A program made the translations under genes and the position numbers. A stretch of DNA of 57,974 nt, from contig DAIJ01000006.1 in the NCBI GenBank assembly GCA_002498725.1, forward strand, positions 1 through 57,974, given 5' to 3'. The stretch comes from Euryarchaeota archaeon UBA23 (GTDB taxonomy: Archaea; Thermoplasmatota; Poseidoniia; Poseidoniales; Thalassarchaeaceae). This document shows positions 49,704 through 57,974 of the stretch, piece by piece; position 1 is the first letter of the stretch, and each line of letters opens with the position of its first letter. The notes below the pieces were generated by a model that saw only the letters and a list, made by a program, of their open reading frames with translations, searched no databases and was not told the DNA's origin.

Positions 49704-51542
49704 ATGGCGAGTAGTGGATTTGAGGCAGTAGCATTGAAAAAACTTAGAGATTTACTTCAAGAAAAGGGATATACTCCAGAAATGATATTTTCCAAATATG
49801 ACTACAATGGTGATGGCGGACTTTCCTTTGAAGAATTTGAATCTGCATTGGTAAAAATCACTGGTCAATCAGCGCCTAAGCCAATTTTGAATGCAGTTTT
49901 CTCCACTCTAGATTCAGATGGCAATGGATATTTACAATTGGAAGAATTATATTCTTTAATTGAAGGAGGCCCATCTCAAGATATTCCTGAAGGTGAAATA
50001 AACAAGATCGTTGTAAGCGGACACACTGATGATTCGTATAATGATGAATATCATCTGCAATATGGAGAAATAAATGGCAAGCCTTGGTATCGCAGTATAA
50101 ACGGTATGATTCTTTACCATTATATTCCGAATGGAGATGGTGGAGCCACTTCATGGAGTCTTGATGACCGCGAGCAAGATGGCAGTAATGATTGGTATAG
50201 GGGTGGATGGACACGTGGAGGTGAAGACCTTCCATTGGGAACTCGAAGATGGGTAGGTGTTGGGATGGTCACCTTAACTCCCGCCATTAGCCAAGGAACA
50301 TCTCAACCTAATTATAATGAAATTGACACCTCAAATATAAGGATTGAAATAGAAAAATCAACATATAAAAATGGTGAAGATCTAACGGTTAGTTATACTG
50401 GGCCTCAACTTGATGATGATGCTTGGATTGGAATTGTGAGTGCAGAAGTCCCACATGGTGACGAGGAAGTAAATGATCAGCATGATGTTAGTTTTCAATA
50501 TCTTGCAGGCAAGACAATTGCAGAATTCACGTTTTCAAGTCCAGGGCCAGGTGATTGGACTATGAGGCTCCATGATAGCGATAATCAAGGAAAAGAGTTA
50601 GCCTATGTTGAATTCAATGTTTTAGAATTAGAAGAAGAGCCAGTTAGTAGCACCATGACTCATTGGAATATGATTCTAGATACTGAACCTGAAATGGAAT
50701 TTGAATTAGGAGAAGAAGAATTTTCTGTTGAAAAAATGATTTCTTCCCTTGGCCCCGAATTCACAAGCGACCTTGAAAATATTCTTTCAAATCCTAATCA
50801 AAATTTAGAAGAGGCTAGAATTGCGGCTGATGAAATTGCTGATTCTAAAATTGAGCAACTCCCCTTCTTTTACCGTGCTCCCGCTAGAAAGATTTGGGAA
50901 TCTAATGCTGATTCTTTACTTGCAAGAATTGCCGACAACCTACCTCCAACTGAAGATTTGGCAAAGGCTGCTGCTGTGGCTAGTGCGGTAGGTTTGGGGG
51001 CCGCTACAGTAGCTGCACAGGCTGGTCTTGAGGCGCAAACTCCTGAAGAGGCAATTGTTGGTGCAGTAGTAAATACCATGCTTGATCATACAACAGATGC
51101 CGTGTTTGAATCCATTTCTCCGGCAGAGGACAATACAGTTCCCGAGGCAGAGGTCGAAGTTGAGGTTGTACCGGAACCTGTACCTGAGATGATGGAAGAT
51201 AGTGATCTTAGTGTCCTTGATCTTCCTCAAGTATATTCTGATCTAGAGAATGCACGCTTCCTGAATGACCAAGCTCAGATTACCGAATCAGCCAAAGGAA
51301 AGACCGTACAAGCATCCGTCAGAGTGGTGAAAATTGAGCGTACATTATCAATAGGTATAGATGATGAATATCGTGGTGGCCAGACAATTATTGGTAATAT
51401 TGATGGAGTTGGGGATGTTGAAATTCACCTCAAAAATTCTGTTGATATGACTGAAATTCGTACTAACCAAATTTCAGAATTAATTATCTCTATTCACAAG
51501 TGGAACGGAATTAGAAAGAGACTTGAATTATATGCTCACTGA
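49704..51542 (+). CDS. EF-hand multidomain protein
   Basis: 612 residues, without signal peptide or membrane helix. Two textbook EF-hand loops stand at 33-44 (DYNGDGGLSFEE) and 70-81 (DSDGNGYLQLEE). A domain at about 95-205 has HLQYGEINGKPWYRS and WSLDDREQDG; it loosely recalls repeats in planktonic eukaryotes. An Ig-like region at about 210-310 contains LDDDAWIGIVSAEV and GPGDWTMRLHDSD, similar to ectodomains of phosphoesterases. A long alanine-rich helical part (about 400-470) leads to an acidic linker and a final beta domain (about 540-612). The architecture is not one I know. A calcium-responsive scaffold is inference. Confidence 0.7.
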   Translation: MASSGFEAVALKKLRDLLQEKGYTPEMIFSKYDYNGDGGLSFEEFESALVKITGQSAPKPILNAVFSTLDSDGNGYLQLEELYSLIEGGPSQDIPEGEINKIVVSGHTDDSYNDEYHLQYGEINGKPWYRSINGMILYHYIPNGDGGATSWSLDDREQDGSNDWYRGGWTRGGEDLPLGTRRWVGVGMVTLTPAISQGTSQPNYNEIDTSNIRIEIEKSTYKNGEDLTVSYTGPQLDDDAWIGIVSAEVPHGDEEVNDQHDVSFQYLAGKTIAEFTFSSPGPGDWTMRLHDSDNQGKELAYVEFNVLELEEEPVSSTMTHWNMILDTEPEMEFELGEEEFSVEKMISSLGPEFTSDLENILSNPNQNLEEARIAADEIADSKIEQLPFFYRAPARKIWESNADSLLARIADNLPPTEDLAKAAAVASAVGLGAATVAAQAGLEAQTPEEAIVGAVVNTMLDHTTDAVFESISPAEDNTVPEAEVEVEVVPEPVPEMMEDSDLSVLDLPQVYSDLENARFLNDQAQITESAKGKTVQASVRVVKIERTLSIGIDDEYRGGQTIIGNIDGVGDVEIHLKNSVDMTEIRTNQISELIISIHKWNGIRKRLELYAH

Positions 51543-52408
51543 CTAGCGAATCCAAAAGCTTCTTCAATCATTTCCTCTAAACTAATTTGTGGAATAAATC
51601 CTAATCTCATTCCAAGTTCTTGTGCATCAACAATTCCGAACACCTCTTGTGATTCGTCTTGGCCAAATTCAGATTCACATCCAGTTCTTTGTGAGTAAAG
51701 TCCTGCCAAGTCACTCATTGTAATTCCTTTACCACAGCCGACAGCAATACTTTCACGAGTAGGAGGTGGGCTTTGCAAAACAGCACCAATTACAGCCACT
51801 AGGTCCTGAACATGAACAAAATCCTTGATACCACTTCCATCGCCAGGAATATTTACCCAACCAATCATAGATTCTTGAGCCCATCTGTGTAGCAAACCAT
51901 TTCCCTCCGATCCATCCAATAGAATACCCTGAACATTAGATGCCCGAATAATGCTCACAGGGCGTTCTGCTTGAGCTCTTTCTAAAGCCACTTCTTCTGC
52001 CCACAATTGGCCTTCTGCGGCTACATCTCTAGGGGCAAGAGTTGAGTCACTTCCATAATAATCATCATCAGGTTCCCACTGAGGATGAACACGTAATGTT
52101 CCGACTATTATTAGATGCAATTCTCCATGTCTATCTACTGCATCGATTATTGGTCTTGATTGTTCTCTCATTCTTAGCAAGGTCTCTCTATCATTTCTAC
52201 CTAGAGTTTCATCAGAAGGTTTAGAATTTATGTGTATTATTGCATTGCAAGAGGTCAATAGTGCATCGAGCATTAAAGGCTCTGACATTGCCTCAGCAGG
52301 TATTGGAACGGCAGCATCTCCAAGCATCTCCATTATGTATGGAGCAACGAAATTATCGGGGGCACTGATGGCGACCTTCACTCCCTCACCAGTACCTGAT
52401 TTCATCAT
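51536..52408 (-). CDS. NAD-dependent epimerase/dehydratase-like SDR protein
   Basis: 290 residues. Extended SDR fold: KVAISAPDNFVAPYIMEML is a modified nucleotide-binding start (normally GxxGxxG), then AIIHINSKPS, VERAQAERPVSIIRASNVQG and FVHVQDLVAVIGAVL. The classic GxxGxxG and the YxxxK pair are not evident, so it may be a catalytically altered member. The ATG at 52408 is followed by a second ATG. It overlaps the convergent EF-hand gene by 7 bases. The substrate is unknown; a nucleotide-sugar is the general expectation. Confidence 0.75.
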   Translation of the reverse strand: MMKSGTGEGVKVAISAPDNFVAPYIMEMLGDAAVPIPAEAMSEPLMLDALLTSCNAIIHINSKPSDETLGRNDRETLLRMREQSRPIIDAVDRHGELHLIIVGTLRVHPQWEPDDDYYGSDSTLAPRDVAAEGQLWAEEVALERAQAERPVSIIRASNVQGILLDGSEGNGLLHRWAQESMIGWVNIPGDGSGIKDFVHVQDLVAVIGAVLQSPPPTRESIAVGCGKGITMSDLAGLYSQRTGCESEFGQDESQEVFGIVDAQELGMRLGFIPQISLEEMIEEAFGFASQ

Positions 52409-52434
52409 TCAACCTAAGAGTGTGTCGGTCAGAG

Positions 52435-52467
52435 GTGCTTGAATGAAAGAACGAACGTTTCAAGCAC
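52435..52467. promoter_or_regulatory. Inverted repeat upstream of gcvPA
   Basis: GTGCTTGAA (52435-52443) and TTCAAGCAC (52459-52467) are a perfect 9-bp dyad with a 15-base loop, extendable by one G-T and one A-T pair. It lies in the 105-base divergent spacer between the SDR gene and gcvPA, about 47 bases before the gcvPA ATG. An operator or a leader hairpin is possible. It does not resemble a glycine riboswitch. Confidence 0.45.
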
Positions 52468-52513
52468 TTGTTTCAATTCAGGAGTATTGCCCAAGGGCTA
52501 CAGGTGAGTGCTG

Positions 52514-53881
52514 ATGGATCAATTACCGAACCTTGGAAGAGAGGAAGAGATGCTTTCTGTTATGGGTTTACATTCGATTGAAGACCTATTTTCTGACATT
52601 CCTGAGGGAGTTCGAAGAACAGGATCATTACCACTCCGGCCACCTCAGTCTGAAGAGGAAATTTGGTCCGATGCTGAACACTTACTTGGGACTAATATTG
52701 ACCTCGACTCCAGACCTTCTTTTCTTTCAGCAGGGCTTTCTCGTAACTTCGTTCCAACTATGGTTCCAATGTTAGCAACAAGAGGTGAATTCCTGACCTC
52801 TTACACACCTTATCAACCTGAGGTAAGCCAAGGTATGCTTCAAGCAATGTGGGAATTCCAAACTATGGTTTCTGAATTGGTTGGTTTACCAGTTTCAAAC
52901 GTTTCAATGTATGATGCTAGTACCGCAGCTGCTGAGGCAATTACCTGTGCAGTAAGGGTCAAAGGACGTAAAGCAACTCAGAAAGGCGTAGTTTATATCT
53001 CTGAATTTGTACCTCCTCACCGTTATTCTGTAATTAAGAATTATACTCAAGGATCTGAAATCGAATTGCGTATGCTAAAACATGGAATTGATGGCAGAGT
53101 AGATCTTGAAGCCGCATCCGACGCAACAGGCTCTTGTGCAGTGTATGTTGAACAGCCTAATGCTTTCGGCGAGTTAGATGAAGGAATACCTCAGTTAAAA
53201 CAAATTTTAGGAGAAAATACGGCTCTCATAGTAGGGGTAGATGCAGTATCGCTTGGTATAGTCGAAGCACCGGGTAATTATGGTGCTGATATTGTTGTGG
53301 GAGAAGGCCAACCATTTGGGATAGGGCCTACTGCAGGCGGCCCAATCTATGGATTGTTTGCATGTAAGAAAGACTACCTTCGTTTGATGCCAGGTAGAAT
53401 AGTGGGTAAGACTGTTGATGAGGATGGCCGCGAAGCCTTCACACTAACTCTTTCAACTAGAGAGCAACATATTCGTCGTCATAGAGCCACCTCAAATATA
53501 TGTTCTAATGAGACTTTAATTGCTCTTATGGGCGCTATGCATATGTCACTTTTAGGCCCAGAAGGTGTTGAAAAATTAGCACTTAGAGTAGCTGCATCTA
53601 CGGAAGTAGCCAAATTATCAGTTATTTCTATCGAAGGAATAGAAATGATAAATGCGGATAGACAAAACTTTCGCGATTTTGCTGTTAAATTACCAGGCAA
53701 TGCAGTCGATGCAATCAACCACATGGATCGATTAGGTGTTCTAGCAGGGTTTGATTTGGGAGATTGGTGGGGTTCAATGTCAGATTGTCTACTCATAGGT
53801 TGTGATGAGAGAACTAGTCAATCAGATATTGACTCATTAGTTTCTGGACTTAAATCTTGGATTAAAGAGGTGAGTGCATGA
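52514..53881 (+). CDS. gcvPA: Glycine dehydrogenase subunit P1 (alpha)
   Basis: 455 residues from ATG 52514, which has GGTGAG at ribosome-site distance; a GTG at 52508 adds two residues. FLSAGLSRNFVPTMVPML, TSYTPYQPEVSQGMLQAMWEF and the SNVSMYDASTAAAEA segment are typical. The subunit pairs with P2, which holds PLP, to decarboxylate glycine. The ATG of gcvPB overlaps its stop (ATGA at 53878-53881), indicating coupled translation. The H and T genes are not adjacent. Confidence 0.94.
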   Translation: MDQLPNLGREEEMLSVMGLHSIEDLFSDIPEGVRRTGSLPLRPPQSEEEIWSDAEHLLGTNIDLDSRPSFLSAGLSRNFVPTMVPMLATRGEFLTSYTPYQPEVSQGMLQAMWEFQTMVSELVGLPVSNVSMYDASTAAAEAITCAVRVKGRKATQKGVVYISEFVPPHRYSVIKNYTQGSEIELRMLKHGIDGRVDLEAASDATGSCAVYVEQPNAFGELDEGIPQLKQILGENTALIVGVDAVSLGIVEAPGNYGADIVVGEGQPFGIGPTAGGPIYGLFACKKDYLRLMPGRIVGKTVDEDGREAFTLTLSTREQHIRRHRATSNICSNETLIALMGAMHMSLLGPEGVEKLALRVAASTEVAKLSVISIEGIEMINADRQNFRDFAVKLPGNAVDAINHMDRLGVLAGFDLGDWWGSMSDCLLIGCDERTSQSDIDSLVSGLKSWIKEVSA

Positions 53882-55377
53882 GTGATTTATTCCAGTTCAA
53901 TGGTGCTAAAGGAACTGGTTGGTCTCAACCAGATCCAATGATTAAAAATGCGTATGATACTATCCCAAGTTCTCTTCGCCGATCTAATTTACCTCGATGG
54001 CCTCGTGCTAGCGAGCCAGAGTTAGTTCGTCACTACACTTGGCTTTCGCAGAGGAATTTTGGTATAGATACCGGATTTTATCCTCTCGGCTCATGTACTA
54101 TGAAGCATAATCCTAGACTCAATGAGCGCATTGTCCAGTTACCAGGTATTGATAGGATACATCCGTTACAACCGGATCATCAAATTCAAGGATTATTATC
54201 CATATATTACGAGATGCAAGAAATGCTAGAGGTTTGTTCAGGAATGGATCAAGTTACATTACAACCAGTAGCAGGCGCACAGGGTGAATTTACCGCTATA
54301 AGGTGCATACAGGAATATCATAGGAGTCGAGGTCAAGAAAATCGAAACAAGGTGATAGTTCCAGATTCAGCACACGGTACAAATCCGGCCTCGGCTGCAA
54401 TGTGTGGATATGATATTGTGGAGATACCAAGTGCTTCTAATGGCTGCTTAGACCTTGACGCATTACGTGCTGCGGTTGGCGATGATACTGCTGCTATGAT
54501 GATCACCAATCCTAGTACTTTAGGGATATTTGAACCAGAAATAGCTGAAGCGGCTGAAATAGTTCATAATGCAGGAGGTCAGATGTATTATGATGGTGCA
54601 AATTTCAATGCAATACTTGGTAAAACAGATCCGGGTCGAATGGGCTTTGATGCAGTACACTACAATTTGCACAAAACTTTCAGTCAACCACATGGAGGTG
54701 GCGGCCCAGGAAGCGGACCAATTGGTGTTAAGTCCCATCTTGCTGATTTTCTTCCAGCACCAATAGCCGATCGTGAGTCTATCGATGGAGATGGAGTCAC
54801 AGGAGATGGTTACAGATATTTTTGGAGAGATCCATCTAGAACTATTGGAAAGGTTCAGCAATGGCATGGAAATGCTGGTGCTGTAGTAAGGGCCTGGGCA
54901 TTCTACAGAAGATATGGATATGAATTGGAGAGAATGAGTGAACATGCAGTCCTCAATGCAAATTATCTCCGTCATCGTATTATGAATCCTGATTCTGACA
55001 CATTAAATTCTATTCCAGTCATGCCTAAAGATGGTGCACCAGCAGAAATTGTGAAGCACGAATTCACTCTAAATATGACTCCTCTGAAAGAAACCATAGG
55101 AGTTACTGGTAAAGATGTAGCAAAGAGATTATTGGATTATGGATATATGGCTCCAACACTTTACTTTCCTCAAATAGTTCCTGAGTGCTTAATGTTTGAA
55201 CCAACAGAAACTGAATCTAAGGACGTTTTAGACAAGTTTGCTGAAGATTTCCTCAAAATCTTGACTGAGGATCCTGAGATCGTGAAAACCGCCCCTCATG
55301 ACACTAAAGTCAGGCGTGTAGATGAAGTTCTAGCTGCTCGAAGCCTTGTTCTCAGACATCCTTTGAATGATGAATGA
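53878..55377 (+). CDS. gcvPB: Glycine dehydrogenase subunit P2 (beta)
   Basis: 499 residues. The PLP lysine is K266 in HYNLHKTFSQPHGGGGPG, the family signature. FYPLGSCTMKHNPRLNE near the start and VPDSAHGTNPASAAMCG are conserved. The C-terminal NMTPLKETIGVTGKDVAKRLLDYGYMAPT is standard. It forms the P protein with GcvPA and loads the aminomethyl group on the lipoyl arm of H protein. That makes the H protein lysine essential, and the H-like protein at 24.5 kb lacks it. The next gene, unrelated, starts 51 bases on. Confidence 0.95.
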   Translation: MSDLFQFNGAKGTGWSQPDPMIKNAYDTIPSSLRRSNLPRWPRASEPELVRHYTWLSQRNFGIDTGFYPLGSCTMKHNPRLNERIVQLPGIDRIHPLQPDHQIQGLLSIYYEMQEMLEVCSGMDQVTLQPVAGAQGEFTAIRCIQEYHRSRGQENRNKVIVPDSAHGTNPASAAMCGYDIVEIPSASNGCLDLDALRAAVGDDTAAMMITNPSTLGIFEPEIAEAAEIVHNAGGQMYYDGANFNAILGKTDPGRMGFDAVHYNLHKTFSQPHGGGGPGSGPIGVKSHLADFLPAPIADRESIDGDGVTGDGYRYFWRDPSRTIGKVQQWHGNAGAVVRAWAFYRRYGYELERMSEHAVLNANYLRHRIMNPDSDTLNSIPVMPKDGAPAEIVKHEFTLNMTPLKETIGVTGKDVAKRLLDYGYMAPTLYFPQIVPECLMFEPTETESKDVLDKFAEDFLKILTEDPEIVKTAPHDTKVRRVDEVLAARSLVLRHPLNDE

Positions 55378-55428
55378 GGGTGCTGTCTAGATGGCGCCTA
55401 CCAAATATGATCATTAATACGGCAATGT

Positions 55429-56283
55429 GTGGAAGCCGCTCGCGACTCTGATTGGTTACAGGGTGAATCTCAATGGTATCCTTCTAGCGATTCTATCCCT
55501 AAAATACTAAAAGGAGAGGTGCAACTTCCAAGTAATTGGAAAAAAAAATCTTCCACTGCAGATAATATTGGTTGGATGAGACAACGCCTTTATCCTCTTG
55601 GGACAAGAATTCTATTTTCTACAGCTTGGGCTCCATTTTTCTTGATTATTTCCTTCTTTCCATTATTATCTCCGGGAAACACTCCTAATGATCAGAATGT
55701 CTCTTTAGGTCTTTTCATTTGTAGTTGGCTTCTTCTTATTGTTCCATTCTTTAGACTCCGCCAAGGTATCAAAATTCGTGCTAAAAGAGGATTAATTGAC
55801 CCGTATCCATTTGAATTTTTATTGGTTTTTTTGGGTATTGTTTTATTTTCACTTCACATAATCATAGATCCTAGAATTGGTTGGTTAGCGTACATTATTT
55901 TCTTATTTGCTCAATATCGTACAATACGAAACATAACTGTTTGCGTAAGTGTAAATTCAGCACGTTGGCTTATACCAATTAATCCCGAATTTTTTTGTCA
56001 GGAAAATCTCAGAGATGGTTGGATTATTTCGTCAAAATTTAGAAACGGGCCAATTGCTTATTGGGATGATTTCCTACCAGATTACTCAGCCGATTTATTT
56101 GGAGTAACTCGTGGTGAATCTAAGTTCATCGCCTTTACTCTAACACATCGTGGTGGAACTCTTCACGATCCCTTCTCTGAAAATTTTGCTAATGATGAAC
56201 TATTTTCCAAACTTCTTTCTCATCCACCGATTATAATTGATGGAGAAATATGGCCTGACAGATTCCTTAATCGAGTTGATTAG
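55429..56283 (+). CDS. Unknown four-helix membrane protein
   Basis: 284 residues, GTG start. A soluble N-terminal part (1-45, SDWLQGESQWYPSSDSIPK) precedes four predicted helices near 61-83 (STAWAPFFLIISFFPLLS), 92-110, 127-145 (LLVFLGIVLFSLHIII) and 149-160. A cytoplasmic or exposed C-terminal domain (about 170-284) follows with GPIAYWDDFLPDYSADLFG. I do not recognise it. It sits between gcvPB and purE, 10 bases before the purE frame's first possible start, which suggests the two may be cotranscribed. Confidence 0.55.
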   Translation: MEAARDSDWLQGESQWYPSSDSIPKILKGEVQLPSNWKKKSSTADNIGWMRQRLYPLGTRILFSTAWAPFFLIISFFPLLSPGNTPNDQNVSLGLFICSWLLLIVPFFRLRQGIKIRAKRGLIDPYPFEFLLVFLGIVLFSLHIIIDPRIGWLAYIIFLFAQYRTIRNITVCVSVNSARWLIPINPEFFCQENLRDGWIISSKFRNGPIAYWDDFLPDYSADLFGVTRGESKFIAFTLTHRGGTLHDPFSENFANDELFSKLLSHPPIIIDGEIWPDRFLNRVD

Positions 56284-56344
56284 GGTGTCTTGAGTGAGTC
56301 ACTCTATACGGCAGGCATTTGTACCGAGTACATTTCGCGATAGC

Positions 56345-56818
56345 ATGGATATTTGTGTTGTTCTCGGTTCAAAGTCGGATTTGCCAATTGCTGAAAAGTG
56401 TAGATCAGTTCTTGATCAGTTTGATGTGAAATATGAGATTCGTGTGGCTTCGGCGCATAGAGCGCCTAAATATCTTGAGAGTATTATCGAGAATGCCGAG
56501 TCTTCAGGATGCAAAGTTTTCATTGGTATGGCGGGAGTAGCGGCAGCACTTCCAGGAGTGATCGCTTCAATGACTAGTAAACCAGTTATTGGCGTTCCTG
56601 TAGGTGGCAAAGTGCCTCTTGATTCCCTTCTTTCAATTGTTCAGATGCCACCAGGGATGCCTGTAGCAACAGTTGGTGTTGATCGTGGTGACAACGCGGG
56701 CGCTCTAGCGGTACAAATTATTGCTACTAACGATGAAAAATTGGCTAATTCTTATTCAGAATACAGGTCTAAAATGACTGACAAGGTTATTGCAGATGAT
56801 AAGTCAATTCAAGGGTGA
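56345..56818 (+). CDS. purE: Phosphoribosylaminoimidazole mutase/carboxylase PurE
   Basis: 157 residues from ATG 56345 (MDICVVLGSKSD). The longer frame from 56294 adds a leader without family support. GSKSDLPIAEKC, VASAHRAPKYL and MAGVAAALPGVIASMTSKPVIGVPVGG are the landmarks. The HRAP-type and GSKSDLPxA-type motifs point toward the class II (AIR carboxylase) form, but I cannot separate classes firmly. No purK is in the window. Its stop overlaps the GTG start of guaAb. Confidence 0.93.
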   Translation: MDICVVLGSKSDLPIAEKCRSVLDQFDVKYEIRVASAHRAPKYLESIIENAESSGCKVFIGMAGVAAALPGVIASMTSKPVIGVPVGGKVPLDSLLSIVQMPPGMPVATVGVDRGDNAGALAVQIIATNDEKLANSYSEYRSKMTDKVIADDKSIQG

Positions 56819-57771
56819 ACGCAATGATGCAAACCCAGATGCTCATAGATGAGGCTGTTGAAACACTACAAACTCAGATTGATGATACGGCAATTATTGC
56901 TTGTTCAGGAGGTATTGATAGTTCTGTGGCAGCAGTCCTCGCTCATCGGGCCGTTGGTAGTTTGTTGCATTGTGTGTATGTTGATACTGGTTTTATGAGA
57001 AAGGGAGAAACAGATGAAGTAAGAGAGATGTTCAATGACATGGGCATTGAAATCAAAGTAGTTGATGCATCAGATCGATTTTTTAATAGTTTACAGGGCA
57101 TAACTGATCCTGAAGAAAAGAGAAAAATAATTGGTGAACAGTTCATTCGAGTATTTGAGGAAGAACAGCGATCTTGTGGAGCAAAATTTCTCATCCAAGG
57201 GACCATTGCACCAGATTGGATAGAATCTGGTGGCGGAGAGCGTGATGTTATCAAGAGTCATCATAATGTAGGTGGATTGCCCGAAGATGTTGACCTTACC
57301 ATCGTTGAACCACTACATGAATTTTACAAGGACGAAGTTAGAATAATCGCCCGTGAATTGGGCATTAAGTCTAGTGAGAGACAACCATTTCCTGGTCCGG
57401 GTTTAGCAGTCCGGGTTTTAGGCGAATTAACTCGTTCTAGAGTAGAGGCTTGTAGGGAAGCTTGTCACATAGTAGAAACCGGATTATTACAGGCTGCCTC
57501 TGAAGGCAAGTGTGAAATTCCATGGCAATATTTCGCCGCTCTTCTACCTGTTCGTTCAGTTGGCGTTCATGGTGACACAAGAGTACATGGTGAGACAATT
57601 GTTGTAAGAGCAGTAACTAGTTTAGATGGTATGAGTGCTAAATATAGTCCAATACCTCATGAGGTTCTGGCAAAAATTAGTACTGAAATTACCAATGCTC
57701 TGAAAGGTCAGGTTAACAGAGTAGTTTATGACATTACTCACAAACCACCTGGTACCATAGAATGGGAGTGA
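56815..57771 (+). CDS. guaAb: GMP synthase, ATP pyrophosphatase subunit
   Basis: 318 residues. The PP-loop is IIACSGGIDSSVAAVLAH at about 27-44. YVDTGFMRKGETDEVREMF and IQGTIAPDWIESGGGERD then IKSHHNVGGLPEDVDLTIVEPL follow, with the dimerisation C-terminus RVVYDITHKPPGTIEWE. Archaea often encode the glutaminase as a separate protein, and no amidotransferase domain is fused here. It makes GMP from XMP. The GTG at 56815 overlaps the purE stop; ATG 56824 is an alternative. The stop overlaps ogt (GTGA). Confidence 0.95.
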   Translation: MNAMMQTQMLIDEAVETLQTQIDDTAIIACSGGIDSSVAAVLAHRAVGSLLHCVYVDTGFMRKGETDEVREMFNDMGIEIKVVDASDRFFNSLQGITDPEEKRKIIGEQFIRVFEEEQRSCGAKFLIQGTIAPDWIESGGGERDVIKSHHNVGGLPEDVDLTIVEPLHEFYKDEVRIIARELGIKSSERQPFPGPGLAVRVLGELTRSRVEACREACHIVETGLLQAASEGKCEIPWQYFAALLPVRSVGVHGDTRVHGETIVVRAVTSLDGMSAKYSPIPHEVLAKISTEITNALKGQVNRVVYDITHKPPGTIEWE

Positions 57772-57974
57772 TTTTTTTGGAAATGGAGGGTACAACCTTC
57801 CAACTTAAAGTTTGGAATGAATTACTTAAAATTCCATTTGGAGAAGTTCGAACCTACAAACAAATCGCTATTGCCATAGGCCATCCAAGATCTTCTAGAG
57901 CAGTTGCTAATGCCTGTGCTTGCAATCCATATGCACCTATGGTCCCCTGTCATCGTGTAATTCGTAGTGATGGT
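57768..57974 (+). CDS. ogt: Methylated-DNA--protein-cysteine methyltransferase (3' truncated by window)
   Basis: Only the first 69 codons are inside. FQLKVWNELLKIPFGEVRTYKQIA is the family DNA-binding start (split here by position), followed by GHPRSSRAVANACACNP and the acceptor motif PCHRVIRSDG with the active cysteine. The protein removes O6-alkyl groups from guanine in one irreversible transfer. A GTG at 57768 overlaps the guaAb stop as GTGA and is in frame with the ATG at 57783; either may be the start. The gene runs off the right end. Confidence 0.9.
   Translation, partial: MIFLEMEGTTFQLKVWNELLKIPFGEVRTYKQIAIAIGHPRSSRAVANACACNPYAPMVPCHRVIRSDG

Noticed and set aside
52435..52507. Glycine riboswitch before gcvPA
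   Set aside because: The spacer is too short, and it shows a single dyad without the conserved aptamer core.
54520..54975. A 151-residue minus-strand open frame inside gcvPB
   Set aside because: It is antisense to the PLP-binding region of a clear glycine dehydrogenase subunit.

Overview
The window looks like a chromosomal segment of a marine planktonic archaeon, most likely Marine Group II (Poseidoniia, Thermoplasmatota). The archaeal assignment is solid. It rests on aIF2-alpha, ribosomal proteins S27e, L44e and L37e, Nop10, Nob1, the DP1 subunit of PolD, TFB, archaeal-type TyrRS and PheS, a split GMP synthase and an archaeal-type HMG-CoA synthase. The group assignment is inference. It is based on AT-rich DNA, compact mixed-strand gene order, many bacterial-type genes (glutaryl-CoA dehydrogenase, ETF, Ogt, class II CCA enzyme, DUF2752, TM2, Sco) and secreted proteins with YHYH and GCTDP-type motifs. 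No CRISPR array, integrase, insertion sequence, rRNA or phage gene was seen. There is no gene-free stretch over 300 bases.

Layout. 1-7.4 kb: the end of a PhoU-like gene, a minus-strand unit (serC, deoC, a thioredoxin-CcdA fusion) and, divergently, pdxT, a COG2108 radical SAM gene and a Cas4/RecB-like nuclease with OB-type tail. 7.4-12.5 kb: tRNA-Ser, a ubiquitin-fold sulfur carrier, PepE, then the information-processing cluster PAC2, Nop10, aIF2-alpha, S27e, L44e, followed by two unknown membrane proteins and L37e. 12.5-24.4 kb: purF, two beta-propeller proteins, gcdH with etfB and etfA, tyrS, HMG-CoA synthase and a second acyl-CoA dehydrogenase. 24.5-36 kb: a GcvH-like protein without its lipoyl lysine, a bacterial-type CCA enzyme, a short SerK-like protein, a HEAT protein, a PCMT-like methyltransferase, tRNA-Val, CinA, PolD DP1, a HAD phosphatase, MoaD-like, TatA, Nob1, DedA, tRNA-Glu, DUF2752, TM2, an FMN reductase and a SLOG protein. 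36-41 kb: sufS, sufE, a DUF59 gene, folD, tRNA-Thr and pheS. 41-47 kb: a secreted minus-strand cluster (YHYH protein, two Sco lipoproteins, a membrane-anchored beta protein, an M28 peptidase). 47-58 kb: tRNA-Ala, tfb, gcvT, an EF-hand protein, an SDR, gcvPA, gcvPB, a membrane protein, purE, guaAb and the start of ogt.

How the parts connect. The glycine cleavage system is represented by T, P-alpha and P-beta, plus an H-like protein that appears unable to carry lipoate. SerC, a SerB-like phosphatase and a SerK-like protein all touch phosphoserine. GcdH can pass electrons to the adjacent ETF. PurF, PurE and GuaA belong to purine synthesis. The 41-45 kb cluster looks like envelope copper handling for a terminal oxidase. 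The best leads are the lysine-less GcvH-like protein, the Sco cluster with unusual inserts, the pdxT/radical SAM/nuclease unit, the class II CCA enzyme with a changed metal-binding residue, and an L44e that has lost its zinc site.
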